Numbered from the stretch's first letter, positions 1 to 4,632 are shown. The stretch is DNA of 5,759 nt from Candidatus Bathyarchaeota archaeon (GCA_030602965.1 JAUVYS010000086.1:1-5759); one strand, 5' to 3'. Numbers and translations: made by a program. Notes: a model not told the origin generated them from the sequence alone.

Positions 1-411
1 TATAGCATTGACTATTATGAGGACGCCAATACCTACGAAGAAATAGCCAAGCGCTGTCTCTGGAGCTAAAGTTGTAACAATGTAGGTGTTTATTAAATAA
101 GCAATAAAAAAAGAGAAAAAGGCACCAGTAACATCGCCTAAAGCTCGAGAAACACTTCCTTGGAAAATCATCCGTAAACCTGCAACAGCAAGTGACCATA
201 CACCAACAGTGTTGAAAAGGAAAATAGCTGCATCCAGCAAACCTTGCGGGGGCTTGATAAAGGTCTTATGGATCCCCAAACTCCGGAAGTATTCAATAAT
301 ATCGTGAGAACTGATTGTCGGGGAGTATAGTAAGAAGGTTACGGCTATTATAATGAGAATCACACCAGCAGAAATTGTATCCAATGGGAATCTGGATTTC
401 CTATCACTCAC
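1..411 (-). CDS. Polytopic membrane protein of unknown function, 3' end beyond the window
   Basis: The frame reads from a GTG at 411 to the left edge without a stop, giving 137 visible residues; the C-terminus is missing. I do not recognise the family. About four hydrophobic segments are visible: residues 13-29, 59-80, 93-113 and 120-137. A short basic N-terminus (SDRKSRF) precedes the first, and a polar loop (SSHDIIEYFRSLGIHKTFIKPP) lies between the first and second. GTG was chosen because a GAGGT purine block lies 11-15 nt upstream; an in-frame TTG four codons earlier sits directly against that block and is a poorer start. It begins 29 nt after the stop of the zinc-ribbon membrane protein on the same strand, so the two are probably co-transcribed. 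It is certainly a coding frame (protein-like, membrane-type composition), but its function is unknown. Confidence 0.7.
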   Translation of the reverse strand, partial: MSDRKSRFPLDTISAGVILIIIAVTFLLYSPTISSHDIIEYFRSLGIHKTFIKPPQGLLDAAIFLFNTVGVWSLAVAGLRMIFQGSVSRALGDVTGAFFSFFIAYLINTYIVTTLAPETALGYFFVGIGVLIIVNAI

Positions 412-440
412 GATTTTTCTCAACCTCTATAAAGAATGAA

Positions 441-767
441 TTATCTGCGACGATAAAGTGCACTTACGATGATTAATATTCCAATGAGGATTACGAAGTA
501 AGGCCAAAGATTACTCCAGATAAAACCAACAGGCCACTCCAGTAGGATTGAAAGTCCCCAGATGACTATTAATGCACCGAAGAATAATGGCCAGATAATG
601 TTAGGTATTCCAAAGCAGTTACCTCGTTCATCGATCGATTCGATCCTCCGATCAAATCCAAAGCAGTCATCATTACCATATCTACTTGAAGTTAATGGTT
701 CTCCACATTTAGAACAGTTCTTAGCGTCATCAGGATTTTTCTTACCACAACTAGTACAATATACCAT
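441..767 (-). CDS. Zinc-ribbon protein with two WP-motif transmembrane helices (LiaF-N/DUF5668-like)
   Basis: This 108-residue protein starts with a short zinc ribbon: C4-x2-C7 and C18-x2-C21, each followed by G, as in the small zinc-ribbon family found at the N-terminus of many archaeal membrane proteins. A polar linker (about 25-55) contains two further Cys. Two hydrophobic helices follow, about 57-76 and 86-104, each opening with a Trp-Pro pair (W59-P60, W88-P89) and ending in a basic tail RRR. The paired 'WP...' helices resemble the DUF5668/LiaF N-terminal membrane domain; that assignment is by motif memory. The ribbon is expected to face the cytosol. An SD-like GTGATC lies 4 nt before the ATG. 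The next gene (411) follows after 29 nt, consistent with an operon. Specific role unknown. Confidence 0.8.
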   Translation of the reverse strand: MVYCTSCGKKNPDDAKNCSKCGEPLTSSRYGNDDCFGFDRRIESIDERGNCFGIPNIIWPLFFGALIVIWGLSILLEWPVGFIWSNLWPYFVILIGILIIVSALYRRR

Positions 768-771
768 TTTA

Positions 772-777
772 GATCAC
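772..777 (-). promoter_or_regulatory. SD-like site for the zinc-ribbon membrane protein
   Basis: GTGATC on the minus strand matches the 3' half of the SD consensus GGAGGTGATC and ends 4 nt before the ATG at 767. The short spacing makes it modest support for that start. Confidence 0.4.
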
Positions 778-801
778 TAGAATTAGAAAATTGAAAGATG
801 A

Positions 802-809
802 TAATAAAA
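802..809 (-). promoter_or_regulatory. Possible TATA box for the zinc-ribbon membrane protein operon
   Basis: TTTTATTA on the minus strand lies about 35-42 nt before the ATG at 767. An archaeal TATA box here would place the transcript start near 778-780, just ahead of the SD-like GTGATC. It lies in the 78-bp gap after the DUF4342 gene, so the two zinc-ribbon genes may be separate transcripts. AT-rich background makes this weak. Confidence 0.25.
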
Positions 810-845
810 CTTGTCCATATATTTCATGGGCGAATAATATGTAGG

Positions 846-1163
846 CTATTCTTTTCTTATCACAGTGACAGTGCAGTTTGTGACTAATGCTGCTATTGCA
901 CCCAATGCAGCCAACCATGGCGCTAGGATAGCACCTATTACTCCAACTGTAGCCGGAATCTCCAACAATAGTTTACCATCCTCGTCCTTTACAATTATTT
1001 TCGTGACATTACCTTCATGCAATAGTTTTTTTACTTTATCGATGAGTTCCTCAGATTTAACAGAGAATTCCTCTTTGACAACTTTGCCAACAGGAGTTCC
1101 ACATTTGTGGCAATACTCAGAACCTTCTATTAACTCTGACCCACAACTATAACAGTATTTCAT
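846..1163 (-). CDS. Zinc-ribbon DUF4342 domain protein
   Basis: This 105-residue protein has an N-terminal zinc ribbon (C4-x2-C7, C18-x2-C21) with the same Cys spacing as the downstream neighbour. A short linker leads to a DUF4342-type region at about 33-103. Its recognisable features are the helix SEELIDKVKKLLHEGNV, the strand TKIIVKDEDGKLLLEIP, then a hydrophobic stretch (71-95, VGVIGAILAPWLAALGAIAAL) and a final basic strand. DUF4342 has no established biochemical role; related domains occur beside UBA/TS-N-like modules in bacteria. The hydrophobic stretch could be a membrane segment, but in this family the 'P-x-T-x-G-V-x-G-A' stretch is the domain signature. The start is well supported by AAGGAGG with 10 nt between GGAGG and the ATG. 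Function not established. Confidence 0.85.
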   Translation of the reverse strand: MKYCYSCGSELIEGSEYCHKCGTPVGKVVKEEFSVKSEELIDKVKKLLHEGNVTKIIVKDEDGKLLLEIPATVGVIGAILAPWLAALGAIAALVTNCTVTVIRKE

Positions 1164-1173
1164 TATTTCTTTT

Positions 1174-1178
1174 CCTCC
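1174..1178 (-). promoter_or_regulatory. Strong Shine-Dalgarno for the DUF4342 gene
   Basis: GGAGG within AAGGAGGAAAAG on the minus strand is complementary to the 16S rRNA 3' end and ends 10 nt before the ATG at 1163. It fixes that start and shows that the organism uses SD-led initiation for at least some genes. Confidence 0.75.
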
Positions 1179-1271
1179 TTTTTATATTGTATAATCTTCG
1201 AACTCTTTTAGTCGGATATTGGAGAATGGTTTTAAACATTTGGGTATTATTCTTTTTCCGAAAGATTTACC

Positions 1272-1700
1272 TCATACACATGTGAATAACATCGACTTTG
1301 CTGATTTTACTTCTTCTGAAAAGGCTTTTACTAATCTATTCTTTTTCAGGTTCTCTTTTATTATCCAAAGTAAATCAGAATGTTGGAAATCTACTAATTC
1401 ATTTAAAAGCTTGAAACCCTCTTTGGGAATGGCACAGATCACTAAGCTTAAAGTGTATTCAAATCCCTTTCTGAGAATTCTAAAATTGTTTGTTTTGCAG
1501 TCTTTTGTACTGAGTGTTTTTTTGAATATTTTCTTGTGAAGCTCTAAAGCTACTCTTGCAGTCTCTCCATTCTGTAGTAGTTTGGGTTCTGCGACTGCAG
1601 CTGCTACAATCATACTAACCAATCCATCTTCAAACGGAAAGCCTGGTATAGTAGGGGGTGAAGATAGTTCATGAGTGAATAAATAATATTTCGCTACCTT
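1272..1700 (-). pseudogene. C-terminal remnant of a HEAT-repeat-type protein, 5'-truncated
   Basis: The minus-strand frame is open from just after an in-frame TGA at 1703-1701 to the TGA at 1274-1272, giving 142 residues. The C-terminal part reads FRILRKGFEYTLSLVICAIP, then KEGFKLLNELVD, then LLWIIKENLKKNRLVK. This closely follows the end of a common HEAT/armadillo family whose last repeats read like 'RKALGY.WSVAVAA.PEEG...WI.KENLKKKRL'. Protein-like sequence (THELSSPPTIPGFPFEDGLVS) continues upstream of the first usable start codons, TTG at 1622 and ATG at 1613, right up to the stop. No ATG, GTG, TTG or SD lies at the head of that segment. The upstream boundary falls 5-8 nt after the transporter's stop codon. 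I infer an N-terminally deleted pseudogene. Alternatively a short protein could be made from TTG 1622 (116 aa) or ATG 1613. No catalytic residues are expected; HEAT proteins are scaffolds. Confidence 0.55.
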
Positions 1701-1708
1701 TCACATTC

Positions 1709-2872
1709 TCATAATAGAAAAATGATTGTTAAAGGTATAATATAGAAAAGTATTACGACAAAGCCAATGAGGTATAGGTAACTTCGTCTATAGGAAGCGA
1801 AAAACGCTCCAATTTTTCTGGCTAATGTGAGTGGAATGGCTTTTAACGGAAGTAACAGCCAAATAACCAATCCAAAAATGTTAAGAAGAATATGGGCTAA
1901 GCCAAGTGTCATACCTGTTATTCCTCCGGCGACGTATCCGTAGATTTGTGATAGATCGATTGTTGTGCCAAGAGCAGTGCCAAGTACATAAGGATACGCT
2001 TCTTCCAACAGTACCATGTTCGTAGCTAAGAAAGGTATAATTAATGATGTCCCAACTGAGCTACTTCCAACAAGGAAAGTGATTCCTAGCCCTAACATGA
2101 AACTTTTTATTGGACTCTTGAAAGTCGTCAACACCATATTTTCGAACTGCGGAAATTTGATAACAGTTTGGATGTTCTTTTCAACTAGTGACAATGCAAA
2201 TATGATTCCGAGAAACCACAGAAATAACAAGATTATTCCACTTATCTCAAATCCAAGTAAGTCGCTTACTAACCTTGAAATCGGCTTTACAATCGGACCT
2301 TTAATGAGGATGTCGATGACACTTTTCTCGAAAACTGCGAGAAAGACTTCAAGCTCAAAAACGCCTGTAAAGAAATCTGCTAATTGCGTTACTATATTGG
2401 AAAGTAAACCTGTGGTGATCTCTAACATGAAGAAGAGACTGACGTTTAGTACTTTGACTATGTCGTCCACTATAACGCCTGGAATAGACGCGTTGAACTC
2501 TTTTTCTGTCATGCTCCTTTTGACACCTAATGCAACTATTGTGTTCGTTACGGTTGTGCCAATGTTTGCACCAAGAACCATTGGAACGCCGAAGCTTATT
2601 GCTGACGATAATGGCAAACCACTCGCGACCAAACCAGCCATGGACACCATAGTAGTCGCTATGACTGCACTGCTACTTTGAACTATAGAAGTAATGAGCA
2701 CCCCAAGAGCTAATCCTGTTAAAGGCGCTTTTCTACTCTCAACCAGTGAGAGAAGCCCATCGATCCATTCGTGGGATAGGAGGTTGAAAGACGTTTTCAA
2801 TCCTTCAAGACAACAAACAAATACGAAAACTGCAACGAGAAGCATCAGATAGGTAACGTATTTCTTATCCAT
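1709..2872 (-). CDS. Na+/phosphate cotransporter, NaPi-II (NptA) family
   Basis: This 387-residue integral membrane protein has the two inverted half-repeats of the Na_Pi_cotrans (PF02690) fold. Repeat 1 carries QSSSA at 65-69 and GANIGTTVTN at 101-110. Repeat 2 carries GSSSVGTSL at 269-277 and LGTALGTTID at 297-306. In this family the QSSS and GTT motifs line the site for Na+ and inorganic phosphate, and the protein imports phosphate with the sodium gradient. In repeat 2 the usual Gln of QSSS is Gly (G269). Around ten hydrophobic segments are visible, ending in a very hydrophobic C-terminus (367-387). There is no C-terminal PhoU domain, unlike the fused bacterial YjbB type; a separate PhoU-like gene lies divergently at 3924. 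No clear SD precedes the ATG at 2872, so a leaderless transcript is possible. A mobile element now sits 37 bp upstream of the ATG. Confidence 0.9.
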   Translation of the reverse strand: MDKKYVTYLMLLVAVFVFVCCLEGLKTSFNLLSHEWIDGLLSLVESRKAPLTGLALGVLITSIVQSSSAVIATTMVSMAGLVASGLPLSSAISFGVPMVLGANIGTTVTNTIVALGVKRSMTEKEFNASIPGVIVDDIVKVLNVSLFFMLEITTGLLSNIVTQLADFFTGVFELEVFLAVFEKSVIDILIKGPIVKPISRLVSDLLGFEISGIILLFLWFLGIIFALSLVEKNIQTVIKFPQFENMVLTTFKSPIKSFMLGLGITFLVGSSSVGTSLIIPFLATNMVLLEEAYPYVLGTALGTTIDLSQIYGYVAGGITGMTLGLAHILLNIFGLVIWLLLPLKAIPLTLARKIGAFFASYRRSYLYLIGFVVILFYIIPLTIIFLL

Positions 2873-2881
2873 GTGATTCAG

Positions 2882-2894
2882 CTAATTTTATTAG
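2882..2894. promoter_or_regulatory. Small palindrome in the transporter's remaining promoter region
   Basis: CTAAT-TTT-ATTAG is a perfect inverted repeat with 5-bp arms and a 3-bp spacer, lying 10-22 bp upstream of the transporter ATG. It could be an operator or simply AT-rich chance symmetry. Only 36 bp of native upstream DNA remain between the ATG and the inserted element, so this is one of the few candidate control sites left to the gene. Confidence 0.25.
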
Positions 2895-2900
2895 ATTTTT

Positions 2901-2908
2901 GAAAAAGA
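2901..2908. repeat. Left target-site duplication of the inserted element (GAAAAAGA)
   Basis: GAAAAAGA directly abuts the outer end of the left terminal inverted repeat and recurs identically at 3826-3833 abutting the right one. The bases just outside both copies differ, so the repeat is exactly 8 bp. This is the staple sign of transposase-mediated insertion with an 8-bp staggered cut. Confidence 0.9.
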
Positions 2909-2960
2909 GGTTCTGGATACTTGTCGGTTGATGGGTGTTACTGGATAAAAACGGTTGATA
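2909..2960 (+). repeat. Left 52-bp terminal inverted repeat
   Basis: It is a perfect reverse complement of 3774-3825 over all 52 positions; pairing fails at the next base on both sides (2908/3826 and 2961/3773). Internally it holds two copies of a bipartite unit: CTGGATA-N5-CGGTTGAT at 2913-2932 and CTGGATA-N4-CGGTTGAT at 2941-2959, separated by 8 bp. Such duplicated units are typical of tandem transposase-binding sites. The stop codon of the passenger gene lies only 3 bp inside it. Confidence 0.95.
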
Positions 2961-2963
2961 CAA

Positions 2964-3611
2964 TCATTTTTTTTCATGTGATTCTGGTTTAAAATAACTT
3001 AGAGAATGTGAATATTCTTCTGGTTTGTCTGTTACTGTTATTGTTAGTTCCTGTTTTTTGCTTTTTTTCATAGATTCTGATTGAATTTCTACGTCTATTT
3101 TATATGTGTCTGTTTTTGTCAGGCTTGTGATAACTAACGGAAAAATCAACGGATCATTAATCGTGTCTTTTATCAGATTATATTGCAGGTGAACTGCAAC
3201 TGTATAATCTCTGTGTCCTGAAACCGTTTTTCCAAACTTGATTTTAGTGTAATTGTATTTGGAATGAATTATGAAATCTTTTTTGAAATTAACCAACGCT
3301 AGAGGTTTTTTGTATTCTTTACCATCTTGAGCTTTCACTCTAAAGAATAATACCTGTTTTGTATTTTTAGGGATGATAAAACATTCTTCATATTTTTCGT
3401 TGTTACTTAACGGTTTAACAATCATACTAATACAAATATTGGGTTTTGAATAATTTTTTTGATACCATTTTAAAATTCCTTTACCAAATAAAATAATGAA
3501 TGAACCAATAGCACATAAATCGGCAATAATATTCCAAGGAAACTCTAGGAAATCACTGAGGAATGTAAAGAAAAATATCAAAGTTATCTCTTTGAAACTA
3601 ATGTCTGGCAA
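2964..3611 (-). CDS. Unrecognised membrane-anchored passenger protein of the mobile element
   Basis: From TTG 3611 the frame gives 215 residues; I do not recognise the family. The N-terminus is hydrophobic, with two likely membrane segments at about 9-24 and 28-48 and a charged/Pro break (DFLEFPWN) between them. A basic patch (KGILKWYQKNYSK) follows. Residues about 58-195 alternate short hydrophobic and polar stretches, as expected of an all-beta, sandwich-like domain, for example ECFIIPKNTKQVLFFRV, RDYTVAVHLQY and QELTITVTD. The tail is Lys/Glu/His-rich. No catalytic motif is evident and it does not look like a transposase. The start is uncertain: there is no SD before TTG, and the same frame is open for 50 more codons upstream (to a TAA at 3764-3762) with no ATG, GTG or TTG. 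It is AT-rich compared with its neighbours and ends 3 bp from the left inverted repeat, so it travels with the element. Confidence 0.65.
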   Translation of the reverse strand: MPDISFKEITLIFFFTFLSDFLEFPWNIIADLCAIGSFIILFGKGILKWYQKNYSKPNICISMIVKPLSNNEKYEECFIIPKNTKQVLFFRVKAQDGKEYKKPLALVNFKKDFIIHSKYNYTKIKFGKTVSGHRDYTVAVHLQYNLIKDTINDPLIFPLVITSLTKTDTYKIDVEIQSESMKKSKKQELTITVTDKPEEYSHSLSYFKPESHEKK

Positions 3612-3628
3612 ACTAAAAACTATATCGC

Positions 3629-3757
3629 TTATTGCTTGTGTGATTCCATGTATTCTTGTAGTGCGTTTGCCATTTCTTCGCTTAGTTTTCTTACTGATCC
3701 TGTCTTGTTGATGACGAACACCATCCAGTTTTTCCAGAATTTTCCAGTTTTTATCAC
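3629..3757 (-). CDS. Possible 42-aa protein at the head of the mobile element
   Basis: From GTG 3757 the frame gives MIKTGKFWKNWMVFVINKTG followed by an amphipathic helix-like stretch (SVRKLSEEMANALQEYMESH) and ends KQ. The amino-acid flow is more protein-like than the overlapping frame of the 215-aa gene. It begins 17 bp inside the right inverted repeat and ends 17 bp before TTG 3611, so the two would form one transcript. There is no SD, but a TATA-like GGATAAAAA in the repeat (3783-3791) would start transcription near this GTG, giving a leaderless message. Against it: the ORF is short, and its first third is built from repeated CTGGA units that may be binding sites instead. Function unknown. 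Confidence 0.35.
   Translation of the reverse strand: MIKTGKFWKNWMVFVINKTGSVRKLSEEMANALQEYMESHKQ
3724..3747 (-). repeat. Subterminal CTGGA triplet repeat
   Basis: Three CTGGA words on the minus strand (TCCAG on plus at 3724, 3733 and 3743) are spaced 9 and 10 bp apart, about one helical turn. The same word opens both CTGGATA half-sites of the adjacent inverted repeat. This suggests additional phased binding sites at the right end only. The left end has coding sequence at the equivalent position. Confidence 0.4.
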
Positions 3758-3773
3758 ATAATTATCAGAGGTT

Positions 3774-3825
3774 TATCAACCGTTTTTATCCAGTAACACC
3801 CATCAACCGACAAGTATCCAGAACC
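3774..3825 (-). repeat. Right 52-bp terminal inverted repeat
   Basis: This is the perfect reverse complement of 2909-2960, carrying the same two CTGGATA/CGGTTGAT units on the minus strand. It is the nearest upstream DNA to the element's genes, so any element-borne promoter must lie here; GGATAAAAA (3783-3791, minus) is the best TATA-like candidate. Confidence 0.95.
3783..3791 (-). promoter_or_regulatory. TATA-like box inside the right inverted repeat
   Basis: GGATAAAAA on the minus strand is centred near 3787. With the usual archaeal spacing of about 25-27 nt it predicts a transcript start near 3760-3762, a few nt before GTG 3757. The identical copy in the left repeat points inward on the plus strand. 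This is inference from spacing and composition only. Confidence 0.3.
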
Positions 3826-3833
3826 GAAAAAGA
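3826..3833. repeat. Right target-site duplication of the inserted element (GAAAAAGA)
   Basis: GAAAAAGA is identical to 2901-2908 and abuts the outer end of the right inverted repeat. Removing 2909-3833 restores a continuous 126-bp intergenic region between the transporter and the PhoU-like gene. Confidence 0.9.
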
Positions 3834-3847
3834 TAATGTTTATCATC

Positions 3848-3869
3848 ATGTTTTATAATGATAAAACAT
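3848..3869. promoter_or_regulatory. Palindromic operator candidate overlapping a TATA-like box, upstream of the PhoU-like gene
   Basis: ATGTTTTAT and ATAAAACAT form perfect 9-bp arms around the 4-bp spacer AATG. The stretch TTTTATAAT inside it (3851-3859) is a good archaeal TATA candidate and predicts a transcript start near 3880-3885, about 40 nt before the ATG at 3924. A related half-site ATGTTTATCAT lies just upstream (3837-3847). A symmetric repressor site over a TATA box is a common archaeal arrangement. The regulator is unknown; phosphate responsiveness would be a guess from the gene context. Confidence 0.45.
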
Positions 3870-3911
3870 TCGTCAAGAAAGAGAAGAATTCTCTAATTAT
3901 CAGCTTGAAAT

Positions 3912-3916
3912 GAGGT
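3912..3916 (+). promoter_or_regulatory. Shine-Dalgarno of the PhoU-like gene
   Basis: GAGGT lies 7 nt before the ATG at 3924 and fixes that start. The same GAGGTTGA block appears before GTG 411. Confidence 0.65.
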
Positions 3917-3923
3917 TGAAGAA

Positions 3924-4604
3924 ATGTCAACGAAGAGAATCCTCGCCTGGTTTGAGAAGCGCAGGAAAACAAATACACTGGAGAAAGCTCATGACCAGAT
4001 AACAAAGTCTATCGACACAATAAAGGATCTTAAGTTAGCGATGGTTGCTTATAGTGCAGGAAAAAAAAGAGAAGAAGTTTTGAAACATCTTGACGCTCTC
4101 TTTGTGAAAGAAGATGAGATCGATGATCTTAGAAGAGAGGTTTTTGAAGAGTTATCGAAGGGCAGTCTTCCAATAAAGTACCGCGAAGATCTTATGCTAC
4201 TAGTTAGAAGACTTGACATGATGGCGGATCGCGTCAAAGACTCAGGAAGAAGTCTCAAAACGTTATTGGATCAGGATAATGTTCCGAAAGAGATTATGAA
4301 CGCCTTAGTGAAAACGACAGATAACCTGTATAAATGTGTGAATGAACTGGGTATGTGTCTTGAGATGTTGGGTACTGATCCTTCAAAGGTCAATGATTAT
4401 ACGAGGAACGTTGAAGAAATTGAGACAGTACTCGACGATCAATATTTGAAAACTAAAGCGCTGTTCTTCAAGTACGATAAGAAGGTTGGATGTGCAACTA
4501 TCATGGAGTTGAAAGATCTAGCAGAGTTCTTGGAGCAGGCAGCTGACCTGTGCGAAGACACATCTGACTACATTAGAACACTTGCAGCCGGAGAGGTATT
4601 CTAA
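3924..4604 (+). CDS. DUF47 (PhoU-like) phosphate transport regulator
   Basis: This 226-residue, almost wholly helical, cytosolic protein matches DUF47/PhoU_div (PF01865, TIGR00153-type). Family length is about 210-230, so it is complete. Two PhoU-like halves are visible. Acidic metal-binding style motifs are EDEIDDLRREVFEEL (63-77) with RRLDMMADRVKD (95-106), and VEEIETVLDDQYLK (163-176) with LKDLAEFLEQAADLCEDTSD (197-215). PhoU-type E-x3-D motifs bind metal clusters. DUF47 proteins usually accompany phosphate permeases (often PiT) and are thought to restrain uptake. Here the partner is most likely the divergent NaPi-II transporter at 1709-2872. Start supported by GAGGT. The native intergenic region shared with the transporter is split by the mobile element, but the gene keeps 90 bp of upstream DNA with a palindrome and TATA-like box. 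Confidence 0.88.
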   Translation: MSTKRILAWFEKRRKTNTLEKAHDQITKSIDTIKDLKLAMVAYSAGKKREEVLKHLDALFVKEDEIDDLRREVFEELSKGSLPIKYREDLMLLVRRLDMMADRVKDSGRSLKTLLDQDNVPKEIMNALVKTTDNLYKCVNELGMCLEMLGTDPSKVNDYTRNVEEIETVLDDQYLKTKALFFKYDKKVGCATIMELKDLAEFLEQAADLCEDTSDYIRTLAAGEVF

Positions 4605-4617
4605 TAGTTTAATGAGA

Positions 4618-4632
4618 TTTATTTTTCTTTTC
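4618..4632 (+). terminator. T-rich terminator of the PhoU-like gene
   Basis: TTTATTTTTCTTTTC follows the PhoU-like stop by 13 nt with no hairpin, as in archaeal intrinsic termination at oligo-T. It reaches into the 3' end of the convergent guaA. The 26-bp gap between the two convergent stops leaves no room for more. Confidence 0.5.

Larger units (their letters stand above)
2909..3825. mobile_element. Transposase-less 917-bp element with 52-bp terminal inverted repeats and 8-bp TSD
   Basis: The segment is bounded by perfect 52-bp inverted repeats beginning GGTTCTGGATAC and flanked by an 8-bp direct duplication GAAAAAGA. Between the repeats, 813 bp encode a 215-aa membrane-anchored protein and possibly a 42-aa protein, both on the minus strand. 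Neither resembles a transposase, and no DDE or HUH-type ORF is present. It therefore looks like a non-autonomous element with passenger genes, moved in trans by a transposase elsewhere. Sampled interior lines run about 27% GC against 40-42% in neighbouring genes. Identical repeats and an intact duplication imply recent insertion. Eight-bp duplications occur in several IS groups (IS1595, IS66, ISM1 and ISH6 among others); I cannot assign one. Confidence 0.9.

Noticed and set aside
865..1152. 95-aa plus-strand ORF
   Set aside because: It is the reverse complement of the zinc-ribbon DUF4342 gene, which has a strong SD and clear domains.
1219..1539. 106-aa plus-strand ORF
   Set aside because: The minus strand of the same segment carries the HEAT-family C-terminal pattern, so this frame is a shadow.
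2016..2681. 221-aa plus-strand ORF
   Set aside because: It lies antisense to the phosphate transporter, whose family motifs are clear; the plus-strand product has no recognisable features.
2894..2908. Palindromic insertion target (TTTTTGAAAAA)
   Set aside because: The symmetry around the target is real but consists of A and T runs, and a single insertion cannot show target preference.
3496..3711. 71-aa plus-strand ORF in the right part of the element
   Set aside because: It is antisense to both minus-strand frames, has no SD, and its hydrophobic tail arises from the reverse of AT-rich coding sequence.
3629..3757. Programmed -1 frameshift joining the 42-aa and 215-aa frames
   Set aside because: The frames are in the right relation, but no X-XXY-YYZ heptamer was found in the overlap; kept only as an option in the findings.
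2909..3825. Casposon or CRISPR-type structure
   Set aside because: There is no Cas1 or polymerase gene, the target duplication is 8 bp and not 14-16 bp, and the long repeat occurs only twice and inverted.
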